From Gloeobacter violaceus PCC 7421 (lineage in GTDB: Bacteria > Cyanobacteriota > Cyanobacteriia > Gloeobacterales > Gloeobacteraceae): a stretch of 64,000 nt of DNA. The stretch spans positions 744,001 to 808,000 of the forward strand of contig NC_005125.1 of assembly GCF_000011385.1 (NCBI RefSeq), read 5' to 3'. Shown here piece after piece: positions 44,973 to 53,912 of this stretch (its first letter is position 1; each line of letters opens with the position of its first letter). The translations under genes and the position numbers were made by a program. A model generated the notes under the pieces. That model searched no databases. It was not told where the DNA came from and saw nothing but the letters and a program-made list of their open reading frames with translations.

Positions 44973-45532
44973 CGGCTTGTCTCCATCGATTTGCGTACAC
45001 ACCGCTCGCTGACGCCTATGATCAATCCTGGTCTGCCTGTAGGTGTCGATTCACATTGAACGCGAACGATCCCGAAATAGCTCACTGTCCAACGGTAGAT
45101 CCTGTTTGTGAAGGCTCCCATAGTTCGCAAGGTGTAACTTCGGGCGTTTAGCGCTATACCCGAAGATTGAACGCTGCCAAAGGAAATAAGTAATGTAAGT
45201 AATGTCGGAATAAATCATCAAATCTTGTGTGGCTTTTCCACCACACAATCGGGAATTTGCCAACGGGCTCTGCAACAACGTGAAGTAGCAACTGGATTTA
45301 ATTTTGCAGAGCGATCTACCAAAAGATAGATTTCAAAGTTTCTCAGCCCCTGCTAGGGTCAAGTCGCATTAATGGGTTCCTGCTTTTAGAACAATTGTTG
45401 GCAAATACAAACAATGTCAATATAAAGCTTTCATTTCAATAGATTGGCTCAATGGATGGAGTAAAGCTTTGAGTCTCGTTTTGTTGAAACAACTGTTCCA
45501 AGCACTCTGCGCACTTATCGTCGGAGAATCCT
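44973..45532. other. Divergent AT-richer intergenic region
   Basis: 560 bases between the SRPBCC gene and the DUF2231-cox operon. Contents: a tandem pair of AAGTAATGT (45188-45205); an 8-bp stem TTGTGTGG/CCACACAA (45225-45248, loop CTTTTCCA); and the promoter listed at 45398-45426. No ORF is convincing. Confidence 0.55.
45390..45426 (+). promoter_or_regulatory. Candidate promoter/operator of the DUF2231-cox operon
   Basis: TTGGCA (45398-45403) and TATAAA (45421-45426) are 17 bases apart. The perfect palindrome AACAATTGTT (45390-45399) overlaps the -35. The first gene starts 107 bases after the -10. Confidence 0.6.
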
Positions 45533-46039
45533 GTGTTTGACATCAAGCTCAACGAATACGGTCTACCCTACCCAGAGATCATCGGAAGCGCAATACATCC
45601 TATCATTGTGCACTTTGTGATAGCCACGGTAATCGCTTCGGTGCTGTTTGACTTTATCGGTTATTTTGGTCGCAAACCCAGCTTTCACAACGTTGGGTGG
45701 TACAACCTGGTAGTCGCCTGTGCCGCCGTCATCGGCGCCATTATTTTCGGTCAGATTGAAGCCGGACTCGCGCACCAATCCAATGCAATGCAACCGGTGC
45801 TAGCCTGGCACACAATTATCGGATGGTCCCTGGGAGCCTTGATCTTGATCATGGCTGCCTGGAGGGGTGTGGCGCGTTATCGTGATCCCAATCGGCTCAA
45901 CCCTGCTTACCTCGGTCTCTCGCTGCTGGTGGTCGGCACCGTGTTCTATCAAGTTTTCCTTGGGACACAACTGGTGTGGACTTACGGTATCCACGTCAAA
46001 CCGGTGGTCGAAGCCACGACGGCCCGCACCCAGCCGTAA
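45533..46039 (+). CDS. DUF2231 membrane protein, first gene of cox operon
   Basis: The 168-residue protein has four membrane helices (around 24-44, 57-76, 91-110 and 125-146). The conserved family feature IHPIIVHFVIATVIASVLFD has the paired His that suggest a heme or metal ligand; a third His is at AWHTIIGWS. It initiates at GTG 45533. It is the first of four genes that run through coxA; similar pairs of DUF2231 genes ahead of coxB occur in other cyanobacteria as far as I recall. Function is unproven. Confidence 0.8.
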   Translation: MFDIKLNEYGLPYPEIIGSAIHPIIVHFVIATVIASVLFDFIGYFGRKPSFHNVGWYNLVVACAAVIGAIIFGQIEAGLAHQSNAMQPVLAWHTIIGWSLGALILIMAAWRGVARYRDPNRLNPAYLGLSLLVVGTVFYQVFLGTQLVWTYGIHVKPVVEATTARTQP

Positions 46040-46069
46040 TTCCACAACTACAACCCGCGGAATGCCGGA

Positions 46070-46663
46070 ATGGATTTCAACAATTTGCCTTATCTGGTTC
46101 CTCTCCATCCGACCTTTGTGCACTTTACGATTGGACTGTTTATCATTGCCGTTTTCTTCGACGCGGCCGGGGCATTCTACGATTTTCGCAAGCGCCTCGG
46201 TCTGACCTTGCCCATTGGCCGGTCGAGTTTGTTCGACATCGGCTGGTGGAACCTGGTGGCGGCAGCGGTGATTTCGTTCGTGACCGTGGCTTTTGGAATG
46301 TTCGAGACTTTGCTGATTGAAATTTCGCCGGCGGAAGCAAATATTCTGAGCCGCTGGGGTTTCTCCCTTGAACAGACCCGATTGCTGCACGCGGTCGGTG
46401 GGGTGACCATGCTGGCGGTGATTGTGCTGATGAGCGTCTGGCGTGGATTTCAGCGCTATTTTTGGCGCAAGCACGAGGAGCGCCAAGTGCAATGGGGATA
46501 TGTATTTACCGGGGTGATTGCCGTCGGTCTTTTGTACGTGCAGGGAGAACTGGGTGCCCAGATGGCCAATGACTTTGGTGTACACAACACGGCGGTGCAA
46601 CTGCTGCGCAATCCGGCCGCCGATCCGTCGGAGCGTTGTCGCGTTACGGGGGTGTGCGAATGA
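46070..46663 (+). CDS. DUF2231 membrane protein, second copy
   Basis: The 197-residue paralogue of the preceding gene has LHPTFVHFTIGLFIIAVFFD at the same place and four helices. It differs by a longer charged loop (WRGFQRYFWRKHEERQVQWG) and a C-terminal tail. The stop overlaps the coxB start (ATGA), so translation is coupled. Two diverged copies side by side suggest a heterodimer that serves the oxidase, for example in heme or redox handling (inference). Confidence 0.8.
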   Translation: MDFNNLPYLVPLHPTFVHFTIGLFIIAVFFDAAGAFYDFRKRLGLTLPIGRSSLFDIGWWNLVAAAVISFVTVAFGMFETLLIEISPAEANILSRWGFSLEQTRLLHAVGGVTMLAVIVLMSVWRGFQRYFWRKHEERQVQWGYVFTGVIAVGLLYVQGELGAQMANDFGVHNTAVQLLRNPAADPSERCRVTGVCE

Positions 46664-47619
46664 ACCGGTTCGATCGGCTCCCACGGGCCTCCACGATCTT
46701 CAAAGTGGTGCTGCTCGTCGTCGCTGTTGTCGTGATCACCCTGGCCTCTTTTTTAATTGGCGGCAACATCGACTGGCTGCTGCCCCTGGCCGGTTCGGCG
46801 GAGGCGAAGTCGGTAGACCAGCTTTTTCGGTTCATGGCGATCGTCGGCACGATGATCACCCTGGCCATCGTGGCACTTCTGGTTTATTCGGGTTTCGCCT
46901 TTAAGCGCGCCCCGGACGACTACTCCGACGGCCCGCCCATCGAGGGCAGCCTGCAATTGGAGATTCTTTGGACGATCCTGCCCATCGTGCTGGTGACGTT
47001 TCTGGGGGTCTACAGTTACGACGTGTACCTGAAACTGATACGCAGCAATCCCCAGACCGGCGCAAGCCATCATCTGGGGCCGAAGTCGCAGTTGCGCGAA
47101 GTGGCTCAGGTGACCGACTCCCCCGAGTTGGGTCCCAAACGGGAAGGGCAGACCGAACTCACCGTCGCGGTTGAATCGGTGCAGTGGGCCTGGGTATTTA
47201 CCTACCCCCAGAGCGGCGGGCTCACCACCGCCGAGTTGCACCTGCCGGTCAACCGGCCCGTGGTGCTGAAGATGACCGCCAAGGACGTCATTCACGGCTT
47301 CTGGGTGCCCGAATTTCGCCTCAAGCAGGACATTATCCCGGGCCGGACTACGGAGATCCGGCTTTTGCCCGACCGGGTGGGCGAGTACGTGCTGCATTGT
47401 ACACAACTGTGCGGCACTTACCACGGGGCGATGCGGGCCACCGTCTATGTGCAGACGGCTGCCGAATTTGAGAAGTGGCGCACTACCCAGGTGGCCGCCG
47501 GGGAGCGTGACGCTGCTGTGGCGACCGTCGTTGACCCTGTGCCTTTGCTGACGCCTGTGCGCTCGCCCCAGACGGCCCGGCTTCTCGAACACCTCCAGCA
47601 ACCCAACAGAGGATCGTAA
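46660..47619 (+). CDS. coxB: Cytochrome c oxidase subunit II
   Basis: The 319-residue subunit carries the binuclear CuA centre that accepts electrons from cytochrome c or plastocyanin. Helices at about 17-37, 57-79 and 97-118 precede the cupredoxin domain. CuA ligands are complete: His212 (VIHGFWVPEF), Cys247, Cys251, His255 and Met258 in CTQLCGTYHGAM, with the bridging carbonyl residue between. This makes it a cytochrome c oxidase rather than a quinol oxidase. A loop of about 30 residues after the third helix (SNPQTGASHHLGPKSQLREV) is longer than usual. Confidence 0.95.
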   Translation: MNRFDRLPRASTIFKVVLLVVAVVVITLASFLIGGNIDWLLPLAGSAEAKSVDQLFRFMAIVGTMITLAIVALLVYSGFAFKRAPDDYSDGPPIEGSLQLEILWTILPIVLVTFLGVYSYDVYLKLIRSNPQTGASHHLGPKSQLREVAQVTDSPELGPKREGQTELTVAVESVQWAWVFTYPQSGGLTTAELHLPVNRPVVLKMTAKDVIHGFWVPEFRLKQDIIPGRTTEIRLLPDRVGEYVLHCTQLCGTYHGAMRATVYVQTAAEFEKWRTTQVAAGERDAAVATVVDPVPLLTPVRSPQTARLLEHLQQPNRGS

Positions 47620-47624
47620 TAGTC

Positions 47625-49289
47625 ATGGTCGATGTTTCTGCTTCCCAGACCGCTTCCAACCGGGCGACCGGCGATTGGCGGCGCTATTTCACCTTCAACA
47701 CCGACCACAAGGTGATCGGCATCCAGTATCTGGTCACCGCCTTTACCTTCTACCTGATAGGCGGGTTGCAGGCGATGATTATCCGGGCGGAACTGGCTAC
47801 ACCTGAGTCGAACGTCGTCAGCCAGGACGCCTACAACGGCCTGTTCACCCTGCACGCCACGATCATGATTTTTTTGTGGATCATCCCGATGTCGGCCGGG
47901 CTCGGCAACTACTTGGTGCCACTGATGATCGGCGCACGGGATATGGCTTTTCCGCGGTTGAATGCTGCGAGCTTCTGGCTCATTCCCCCGGCGGGACTGG
48001 TGCTGCTCTCGTGCTATCTGGTCCCGAGCGGCCCGCCCCAGGCAGGTTGGTGGTCCTATCCGCCCCTGAGCCTGCAGGCGATTCAGGTGGGTGAGCAGAC
48101 GTTCTTCAACTACGGCCAGTCGCTGTGGTGTATCGGCGTCGGCATCCTTGGGATCTCCTCGATTTTGGCGGCGGTCAACTTTATCGCCACGATCCTGGCG
48201 ATGCGCACCGAGGGAATGACCCTCTTCCGCATGCCGATCTTTATCTGGAATACCCTGGTCACTTCGGTGATCACGCTGTTGGGAGTACCGGTGCTCACCG
48301 CCGCCGTGGTGCTGCTGTGGTCGGATTTGGCTTTGGGGACCGCCTTTTTTGACCCGGCCAGAGGCGGCGACCCGGTGGTCTACCAGCACATGTTCTGGTT
48401 CTACTCGCACCCGGCCGTCTACATCATGATCCTGCCCGCGATGGGCGCGGTCTCGGAGATCCTGCCCACCTTCGCACGCAAGCCGCTGTTCGGTTACCGG
48501 GTGGTGGCCATCTCGACGGTGGCCATCGGGGTGATCGGCTTTACGGTCTGGGCGCACCACATGTTCACCTCCGGCACCCCCGACTGGTTGCGGCTGTTTT
48601 TTATGATCACCTCGATGACGATCGCCGTACCGACCGGGATCAAAGTCTTTAACTGGGTAGCCACCATCTGGGGAGGCAAACTCTGGCTCACCACGCCGAT
48701 GCTCTTTGCCATGGGTTTCGTGGGTATGTTCGTGGCGGGGGGGGTGACCGGGGTGATGCTCGCCTCCGTGCCGGTGGATATCCACGTAAGCAACACCTAC
48801 TTCGTGGTCGCCCATCTGCACTACGTGCTGTTCGGAGGCAGCGTGCTCGGTCTGTACGCCGCGGTATACTACTGGTTTCCGAAGATGACCGGACGGTTTC
48901 TCAACGAAACCCTGGGCAAAGTCCACTTCTGGACCACGATCATCGGCCTGAACCTTGCCTTTCTGCCGATGCACCAGGTGGGACTGTTGGGCATGCCGCG
49001 TCGGGTGGCGGAATATCTGCCGCAGTTCACTCTCCTCAATCAAATCGTTTCGCTCGGGGCGGCGGTGCTGGGTATCTCGACACTGCCGTTTCTGCTCAAT
49101 GTGCTCATCAGTTGGCTTGCCGGCACTAAGGCAGAGAATGACCCCTGGCGCTCCCACGGTCTAGAGTGGACCATCTCCTCGCCGCCGCCGCTCGAAAATT
49201 TTGGTCAGCTGCCCGTGATCACCGCCGGGCCTTACGAATACGGCATCATCGGCAAAGGTGCTGGCCCGGAGGATCCTTCAGAGACCTAG
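47625..49289 (+). CDS. coxA: Cytochrome c oxidase subunit I, A2-type
   Basis: The 554-residue catalytic subunit has twelve predicted helices. Heme and CuB ligands are present: LFTLHATIMIF, YSHPAVY (His262, cross-link partner Tyr266), WAHHMF and VVAHLHYVLFGGS. The K-channel lysine is in PTGIKVFNW and the D-channel entry Asp in GARDMAFPR. In place of the usual HPEVY glutamate it has Tyr260-Ser261-His-Pro-Ala264, the A2-type motif. The gene follows coxB by 5 bases and is the last gene of the operon; no subunit III follows. Confidence 0.95.
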   Translation: MVDVSASQTASNRATGDWRRYFTFNTDHKVIGIQYLVTAFTFYLIGGLQAMIIRAELATPESNVVSQDAYNGLFTLHATIMIFLWIIPMSAGLGNYLVPLMIGARDMAFPRLNAASFWLIPPAGLVLLSCYLVPSGPPQAGWWSYPPLSLQAIQVGEQTFFNYGQSLWCIGVGILGISSILAAVNFIATILAMRTEGMTLFRMPIFIWNTLVTSVITLLGVPVLTAAVVLLWSDLALGTAFFDPARGGDPVVYQHMFWFYSHPAVYIMILPAMGAVSEILPTFARKPLFGYRVVAISTVAIGVIGFTVWAHHMFTSGTPDWLRLFFMITSMTIAVPTGIKVFNWVATIWGGKLWLTTPMLFAMGFVGMFVAGGVTGVMLASVPVDIHVSNTYFVVAHLHYVLFGGSVLGLYAAVYYWFPKMTGRFLNETLGKVHFWTTIIGLNLAFLPMHQVGLLGMPRRVAEYLPQFTLLNQIVSLGAAVLGISTLPFLLNVLISWLAGTKAENDPWRSHGLEWTISSPPPLENFGQLPVITAGPYEYGIIGKGAGPEDPSET

Positions 49290-49343
49290 CTGTTAGCCGG
49301 GCATGGAAGAAGCGCATCGTTTTACTTGGCACTAAACGGCTGC

Positions 49344-49616
49344 TTAAGCACTTTCAAGCCGCTCGCTCAACACAGGTTCGTGCATGGCCAGGGACGTCGG
49401 CACTAGCGACCAGCCCGCCCGGAGCAACTTTTGGTAACAGGCCCACCCTTTCGAGCCGTCCGGTTCGTTGTAATCGGAAACGACGTATTCTGGACGCTGA
49501 TTATAAGGCACCCAAGGTTGAGAGGGATGGGTTCTCAGGTGCAGCACCTGCATGCCTCCGGTTTCGGTCATGGGCAACCAGCACATTTGTCGAATCATAC
49601 CAAAGCTCCTGTGCAA
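49344..49616 (-). CDS. Small conserved hypothetical protein
   Basis: The 90-residue frame (M at 49616; further starts at 49598 and 49583) reads like a genuine protein, with many aromatic residues (HLRTHPSQPWVPYNQRPEYV, YNEPDGSKGWACYQKLLRAG, WSLVPT). The product is probably soluble; no motif or function is recognised. It is convergent with coxA, about 55 bases from its stop. Confidence 0.55.
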   Translation of the reverse strand: MHRSFGMIRQMCWLPMTETGGMQVLHLRTHPSQPWVPYNQRPEYVVSDYNEPDGSKGWACYQKLLRAGWSLVPTSLAMHEPVLSERLESA

Positions 49617-50669
49617 GACAACGAATTTTGTCCTTCTCCGGCTGAGCGAGTGGACCTTGCGGATATGCAGTTCAGGGTCTCAATCGGGCACTTATGCAAG
49701 AATTGCAAGAACCCTCACAAGAACAAGGGGCTCAAAAGACGAGCCCTACCCGCAGCTCGAGAGAAAGCCGCCAGAGTGAGCTTGGCGGCTGTTGACTCCC
49801 GTGACTTTGCTGTGCTGACCACCGGTCTAGGGCTAAGCATTCAATCGTCAGCAATGCTAAACTTGGAGAACTAAGCAAATGCCATAGCCCGCATCAACCT
49901 ATGGCACTAACTTAGACACTCACTAGAAGAATCGGTTCTATCTTTAGAAGGATTTGTGGTACTAGCCCTAGAGGTGAATCCCGCGAAAACCCTTTCTGCT
50001 AAGTGTGACTCGGTTTGCGCTTGTGTGCGGTTCCCAAACGAGCCCTTCGGCTTTGCCGGAGATGGCTACGGTGATTCGCACAAAACTCCAGACTGCGCAG
50101 TATGTCAGCAATAACGAAGCGATGAGCAAACCACTATACACTCTTGGTCTCTAGACAGAGTTCCCGCAGAACCTCATGTTTTAACAGAGGATTTGTTTGC
50201 ACCTGTGCTGTTAGTATAAGGCAGGTATTGCAACAATAATAGCGGAGACTGAATTGGGATCACAACACAGTTAGGAATTGCACTCGAGCCCTATACTACC
50301 GTTTGGAATTGGCACAGTTAAACCGAACGGCAAATTTGAAATGGAGCGATTGGCAGGCGGGTCTTGTCCACGTCGATCTTTACTATAACTATAGGGCATG
50401 CCCTGAGGTATACCTGCGCAGGCGGCAACACGAATATCGGTTGCAGCTGTGCGTCCAGCTGAGCAATTTTGGGGTTGACAGTCTTGAAGTAAGGTCAAAA
50501 ATTCCGAATGTTGTAGGGTGTTTCTAAAGTTGTTTGCTTTTTTTAGGTTTATTTTGATTCACAGTTAGGCCATTAGCAAATAGGTTGAAGTAGGTTACTC
50601 CTTTCGGGAGATGGGAACATTTGGATGTTTGCTTAGCCTGTTGTTACAAGCCGATTTTGGATTTTGATT
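49617..50669. other. Long non-coding stretch upstream of the HLIP gene
   Basis: About 1.05 kb with only short frames that do not look coding. From about 50017 to 50086 GTGTGCG pairs partly with CGCACA and encloses small hairpins (CGGC-TTT-GCCG), so a structured RNA is possible. The HLIP promoter should lie near its right end, where TGTTACAA at 50642 resembles a half-site of a high-light element. Nothing can be named with confidence. Confidence 0.35.
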
Positions 50670-50894
50670 ATGATGTCAGGGCAGGATAATAAAGATAAAA
50701 CGATTACCGCCGATCCCCTGGATCCGGCTCGCGATCGCAATGAATTTCGCCTCGGTTGGACGCCCCAGGCCGAGATTTGGAATGGTCGCTTTGCGATGAT
50801 TGGTTTTGTGGCTTATTTGCTTTGGGATCTCGCGGGCTACAGTGTGGTTCGCGATGTTCTCAACATTGCCTCCGGCACCGGCTTTCCCCGCTAA
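50670..50894 (+). CDS. High-light-inducible protein (HLIP/SCP)
   Basis: The 74-residue one-helix protein has the chlorophyll-binding motif EIWNGRFAMIGF (residues about 34-45) and one membrane helix continuing to LLWDLAG. HLIPs bind chlorophyll and carotenoid and quench excess energy or serve photosystem assembly. Start ATG 50670 or the next codon ATG 50673. The N-terminal 25 residues are hydrophilic, typical of the family. Probably light-induced, but no complete HLR1 element is visible. Confidence 0.9.
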   Translation: MMSGQDNKDKTITADPLDPARDRNEFRLGWTPQAEIWNGRFAMIGFVAYLLWDLAGYSVVRDVLNIASGTGFPR

Positions 50895-51039
50895 GGCAGG
50901 TGAACGCTTTCACATTGAGAACCAATTTCTCTCGCCGCCAGACTCTGGATTATCCAATCCGGGGCCTGGTTTTTTATGGCATTGCATAAAAAACCGAATC
51001 CTTGTTGTTTTTGCATCTTCCCTGTCATCAGGAGTCACC

Positions 51040-52068
51040 ATGAACCTCAAACCGATCGAACAGCAGGTGGTCGTAGTGTTTGGAGCATCGAGCGGCATCG
51101 GCCGGGCGAGTGCCCTGCAATTTGCCGGCCGGGGTGCAAGCCTTGTGGTAGCTGCCCGCAGCGAGGGAGGATTGGCTTCACTGGTCGCCGAAGTTCGACG
51201 GTTCGGAACTCAGGTGGTGCCGATCGTCGCCGATGCCGCGGATTTTGCGCAGGTGTCGCGGGTGGCCGACCTGGCGGTCGAGAGCTATGGTCACCTCGAC
51301 ACCTGGGTGCACGCAGCCGCTACGGCGGTGATTGGCCGCTTCGAGGAAACTACCGCCGAAGAGTTTCGGCGGGTGGTGGATGTCAGTTTACTCGGGCAGG
51401 TCTATGGGGCGATGGCGGCCCTGCCGCACCTCAAGCGGACCGGCGGCGGCGCCCTGATTCATGTTTCCTCGGTAGAGGGGCGGCGGGCTATGCCGCTGAT
51501 GGCCGCCTACGCCGCCGCTAAACACGGCGTCGAAGGTTTTCTCGAATCGCTGCGGCTTGAACTGCGCAAAGACGGAGTTCCTGTGAGCGTCACCAGCATT
51601 CTCCCCTCAGTGATCAACACACCCTTCTACAACAAAGCGCGCAGCAAACTGGGCGTCAAACCCTCCGGGGTACCACCCTACTACCAACCGGAACTGGTGG
51701 CGGACGCTATCGTGTTCGCCGCCCAGCATCCCGTGCGCGAATTGATCGTGGGCGATTCCGGTCGGGTGCTCGATTGGCTTCAGCGGCTCTCGCCGCCTTT
51801 GCTGGATAAGCTGCTGGAGTGGACCGCTTTCGATTTGCAGCGCACCCAGCAACCCAAATCCCCAGGCGATCCCGATAACCTGTTCACTCCCATAGACAGC
51901 GAACAGGGATACGACCGCTCTCGGGGAGATTTTAGTCATCTGGCCATCCCCAGTTTGCTCGATTGGACCGATCGCTATCCGGCGGTTGCCGCCGCGTTGG
52001 GGGCGTTCGCTTTGTTGGGCCTAGTCGGGCTTTTGCGGCCACGGGTAAACGAACAAGTCAGCAAGTAA
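51040..52068 (+). CDS. Short-chain dehydrogenase/reductase with C-terminal membrane tail
   Basis: The 342-residue SDR has the NAD(P)-binding motif VFGASSGIGRAS, catalytic Ser in ALIHVSSVEG and Tyr-Lys in AAYAAAKHG. Arg in VVAARSEGG after strand 2 suggests NADPH. An extra 90 residues follow the catalytic domain and end in a hydrophobic helix (about 318-336, LGAFALLGLVGLL), so it is probably membrane-tethered. ATG 51040 has AGGAG 5 bases upstream. Substrate unknown. Confidence 0.88.
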   Translation: MNLKPIEQQVVVVFGASSGIGRASALQFAGRGASLVVAARSEGGLASLVAEVRRFGTQVVPIVADAADFAQVSRVADLAVESYGHLDTWVHAAATAVIGRFEETTAEEFRRVVDVSLLGQVYGAMAALPHLKRTGGGALIHVSSVEGRRAMPLMAAYAAAKHGVEGFLESLRLELRKDGVPVSVTSILPSVINTPFYNKARSKLGVKPSGVPPYYQPELVADAIVFAAQHPVRELIVGDSGRVLDWLQRLSPPLLDKLLEWTAFDLQRTQQPKSPGDPDNLFTPIDSEQGYDRSRGDFSHLAIPSLLDWTDRYPAVAAALGAFALLGLVGLLRPRVNEQVSK

Positions 52069-52212
52069 ACGCATCTACTTTTGATTGAGGGAGCAACCGG
52101 TGCAACCCAAAGCAATCCACACTCAAGTCTTGCCTGAATACGGACTTGCGCTTTGGGCTCGAGCAGAGGAGGAGCCGCAGTGATACGCTGAGGAAAATCC
52201 CTCAACACCCCT

Positions 52213-52866
52213 ATGGCACTGCGCTTCATCATTGTCGAAGATCATCCCGAAGTGGCCAAGAACAACTGCGAGTGGTTGCAGAAGCTCGAAGCCGACGCCT
52301 ACTGCGAGACTTTGAGCGACCCGGTCGCCGCCATCAAGCGCCTCAAAGAATTCCAACCGGATTTGCTGGTGATCGATTTGCTCTACGGTCAGACCAGCGG
52401 CCAGCAGTCGGCAGAGCCGGGCCTCAATTTGCTGCGCGACGTCTTCAAGCACTTTCCGCACCAGTGCGTGATGGTCTATTCGAGTGAGCCCCTGTTGCTC
52501 ACCCCCCTAGGCGATGCGATCGGTCGCCATGAGGGCGGTTTTGCCGCCGTCAACAAGATGGACCGGCGCACCCAGTTTCTCGAAGGTGCCAAAAGTGCTC
52601 TGAGCGGCGAGCTGAAGATCCCCCGCGAGCTGCGCGGTCTGTTGCAGCTGACCGAGCGGGAGGTCGAGGTGCTCGGCCTTATCTGCAAAGAAGCGCTTAC
52701 CGATCAGGCCGTGGCCGATCGCATCTATACCAGCAAAAAAACGGTACAAAACCACGTCCAGCGCCTTAAAGAAAAGCTGGGGATCGCTCTGGAGGATACC
52801 AACGAAACCAACGGCCGGGTGGCGCTGTGTATCGAGGCGGTGCGGCGCAAGCTGGTGCAGTTTTAG
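52213..52866 (+). CDS. LuxR/NarL-type response regulator
   Basis: The 217-residue protein has an N-terminal receiver domain (FIIVEDHPEVAKN with the acidic pocket, phospho-acceptor Asp55 in LLVIDLLYG) and a C-terminal helix-turn-helix (about 147-210: LTEREVEVLGLICKEALTDQ, TSKKTVQNHVQRLKEKLG). An insert after Asp55 (GQTSGQQSAEPG) is unusual for the family. No kinase is adjacent. It is followed after 2 bases by csaB, so it may control or simply share the csaB transcript. Confidence 0.9.
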   Translation: MALRFIIVEDHPEVAKNNCEWLQKLEADAYCETLSDPVAAIKRLKEFQPDLLVIDLLYGQTSGQQSAEPGLNLLRDVFKHFPHQCVMVYSSEPLLLTPLGDAIGRHEGGFAAVNKMDRRTQFLEGAKSALSGELKIPRELRGLLQLTEREVEVLGLICKEALTDQAVADRIYTSKKTVQNHVQRLKEKLGIALEDTNETNGRVALCIEAVRRKLVQF

Positions 52867-52868
52867 AA

Positions 52869-53912
52869 ATGCGGGCCGTTCTGTGCGGCTACTACGGCTT
52901 TGGCAACTGCGGCGACGAAGCGTTGCTGTCCACTCTGCTGCAGATGCTGCCCGCCCACGTCCAGCCGGTGGTGCTCGCGGCCAACCCCCGACAAATGCAA
53001 AAACGCTACGCCGTCGAATGCCGGGATCGCTGGAACTTGTTTGCAGTCAGCAGCACCATTGCCCGCGCCGATGCCTTTATCTGGGGCGGCGGCAGTCTGA
53101 TGCAGGATGTCACCGGCCGCAAAAGCGTGCTCTACTACGGTTCGCTGATGCAGCTGGCCCAGAGTTTCGGCAAGCGCACCGTCGCCTGGGCGCAGGGCAT
53201 CGGGCCGTTGCGCGATCCCTGGTGCCGCGATTACACCCGCAGACTGCTGGCGGGCTGCCGGGCGGTGAGTGTGCGCGATGCGGCTTCTGCCCGGTTACTC
53301 GATAGCTGGAGTATCCCCCACGAACAGACCTGCGATCCGGTCTGGGCACTGGAACCGGCTTCTAACCCGACGGCCGGGGCGCTCGCGCCGCCGCGCGTGG
53401 CGGTGGTCCTCAGACCCCACCCGGACCTCGACGTGCGGCGGCAGGCCGTGATCATCGCGGCCCTCGACCAACTGCAGCGCGACATCGGTGCAAGCGTTCT
53501 GTGTGTTCCTTTTCAGATTCCCGGGGATGAACCCCTTGCCCGCACGGTTGCCGAAAGTCTCGAAAAACCCGGCCTGGTGGTGAGCGAGGGCGATCCCCGT
53601 CGATTGATGGGCCTGTTCGCCTCGGTGCAGCTTACTGTCGCCATGCGCCTGCACGGTGTGCTGATGGCCGCCGCCGGGGGTAATCCGGTCTGGGGCCTCA
53701 GCTACGATCCGAAAGTGACCCAACTGCTCAGCGAGATCCAGGCTCCCGGCTGCGAACTCAACCGGCTTCCCGACGACCCGGCGGTGCTCGCCCGCGCCTG
53801 GGGTGAAGCCTACAGGCAGGGCAGCGGTCTCAATGCCGAGGCGCGCCAAAGCTGGGTGCAGAGAGCACGCGCCAACGCTCGGGTACTTACCCGGGTGCTT
53901 GCCCCGGCTTAG
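52869..53912 (+). CDS. csaB: Polysaccharide pyruvyl transferase CsaB
   Basis: Adds ketal-linked pyruvate from phosphoenolpyruvate to cell-wall polysaccharide, which creates the ligand for SLH-domain proteins. The 347-residue protein begins VLCGYYGFGNCGDEALL and has FIWGGGSLMQDVTGRKSVLY, VAWAQGIGPL, SVRDAASARLL, MRLHGVLMAAA and GLSYDPKVTQL. ATG 52869 is chosen. The presence of csaB implies SLH-anchored envelope proteins. Its end overlaps convergent clpS by 4 bases. Confidence 0.93.
   Translation: MRAVLCGYYGFGNCGDEALLSTLLQMLPAHVQPVVLAANPRQMQKRYAVECRDRWNLFAVSSTIARADAFIWGGGSLMQDVTGRKSVLYYGSLMQLAQSFGKRTVAWAQGIGPLRDPWCRDYTRRLLAGCRAVSVRDAASARLLDSWSIPHEQTCDPVWALEPASNPTAGALAPPRVAVVLRPHPDLDVRRQAVIIAALDQLQRDIGASVLCVPFQIPGDEPLARTVAESLEKPGLVVSEGDPRRLMGLFASVQLTVAMRLHGVLMAAAGGNPVWGLSYDPKVTQLLSEIQAPGCELNRLPDDPAVLARAWGEAYRQGSGLNAEARQSWVQRARANARVLTRVLAPA

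Noticed and set aside
47445-49157. 570-aa open frame on the - strand, His/Asp/Arg-rich
   Set aside because: Antisense to coxA; composition is a mirror of membrane-protein codons.
49431-49874. 147-aa open frame on the + strand downstream of coxA as subunit III
   Set aside because: No hydrophobic helices or CoxC motifs; it is partly antisense to the 90-aa frame and looks non-coding.
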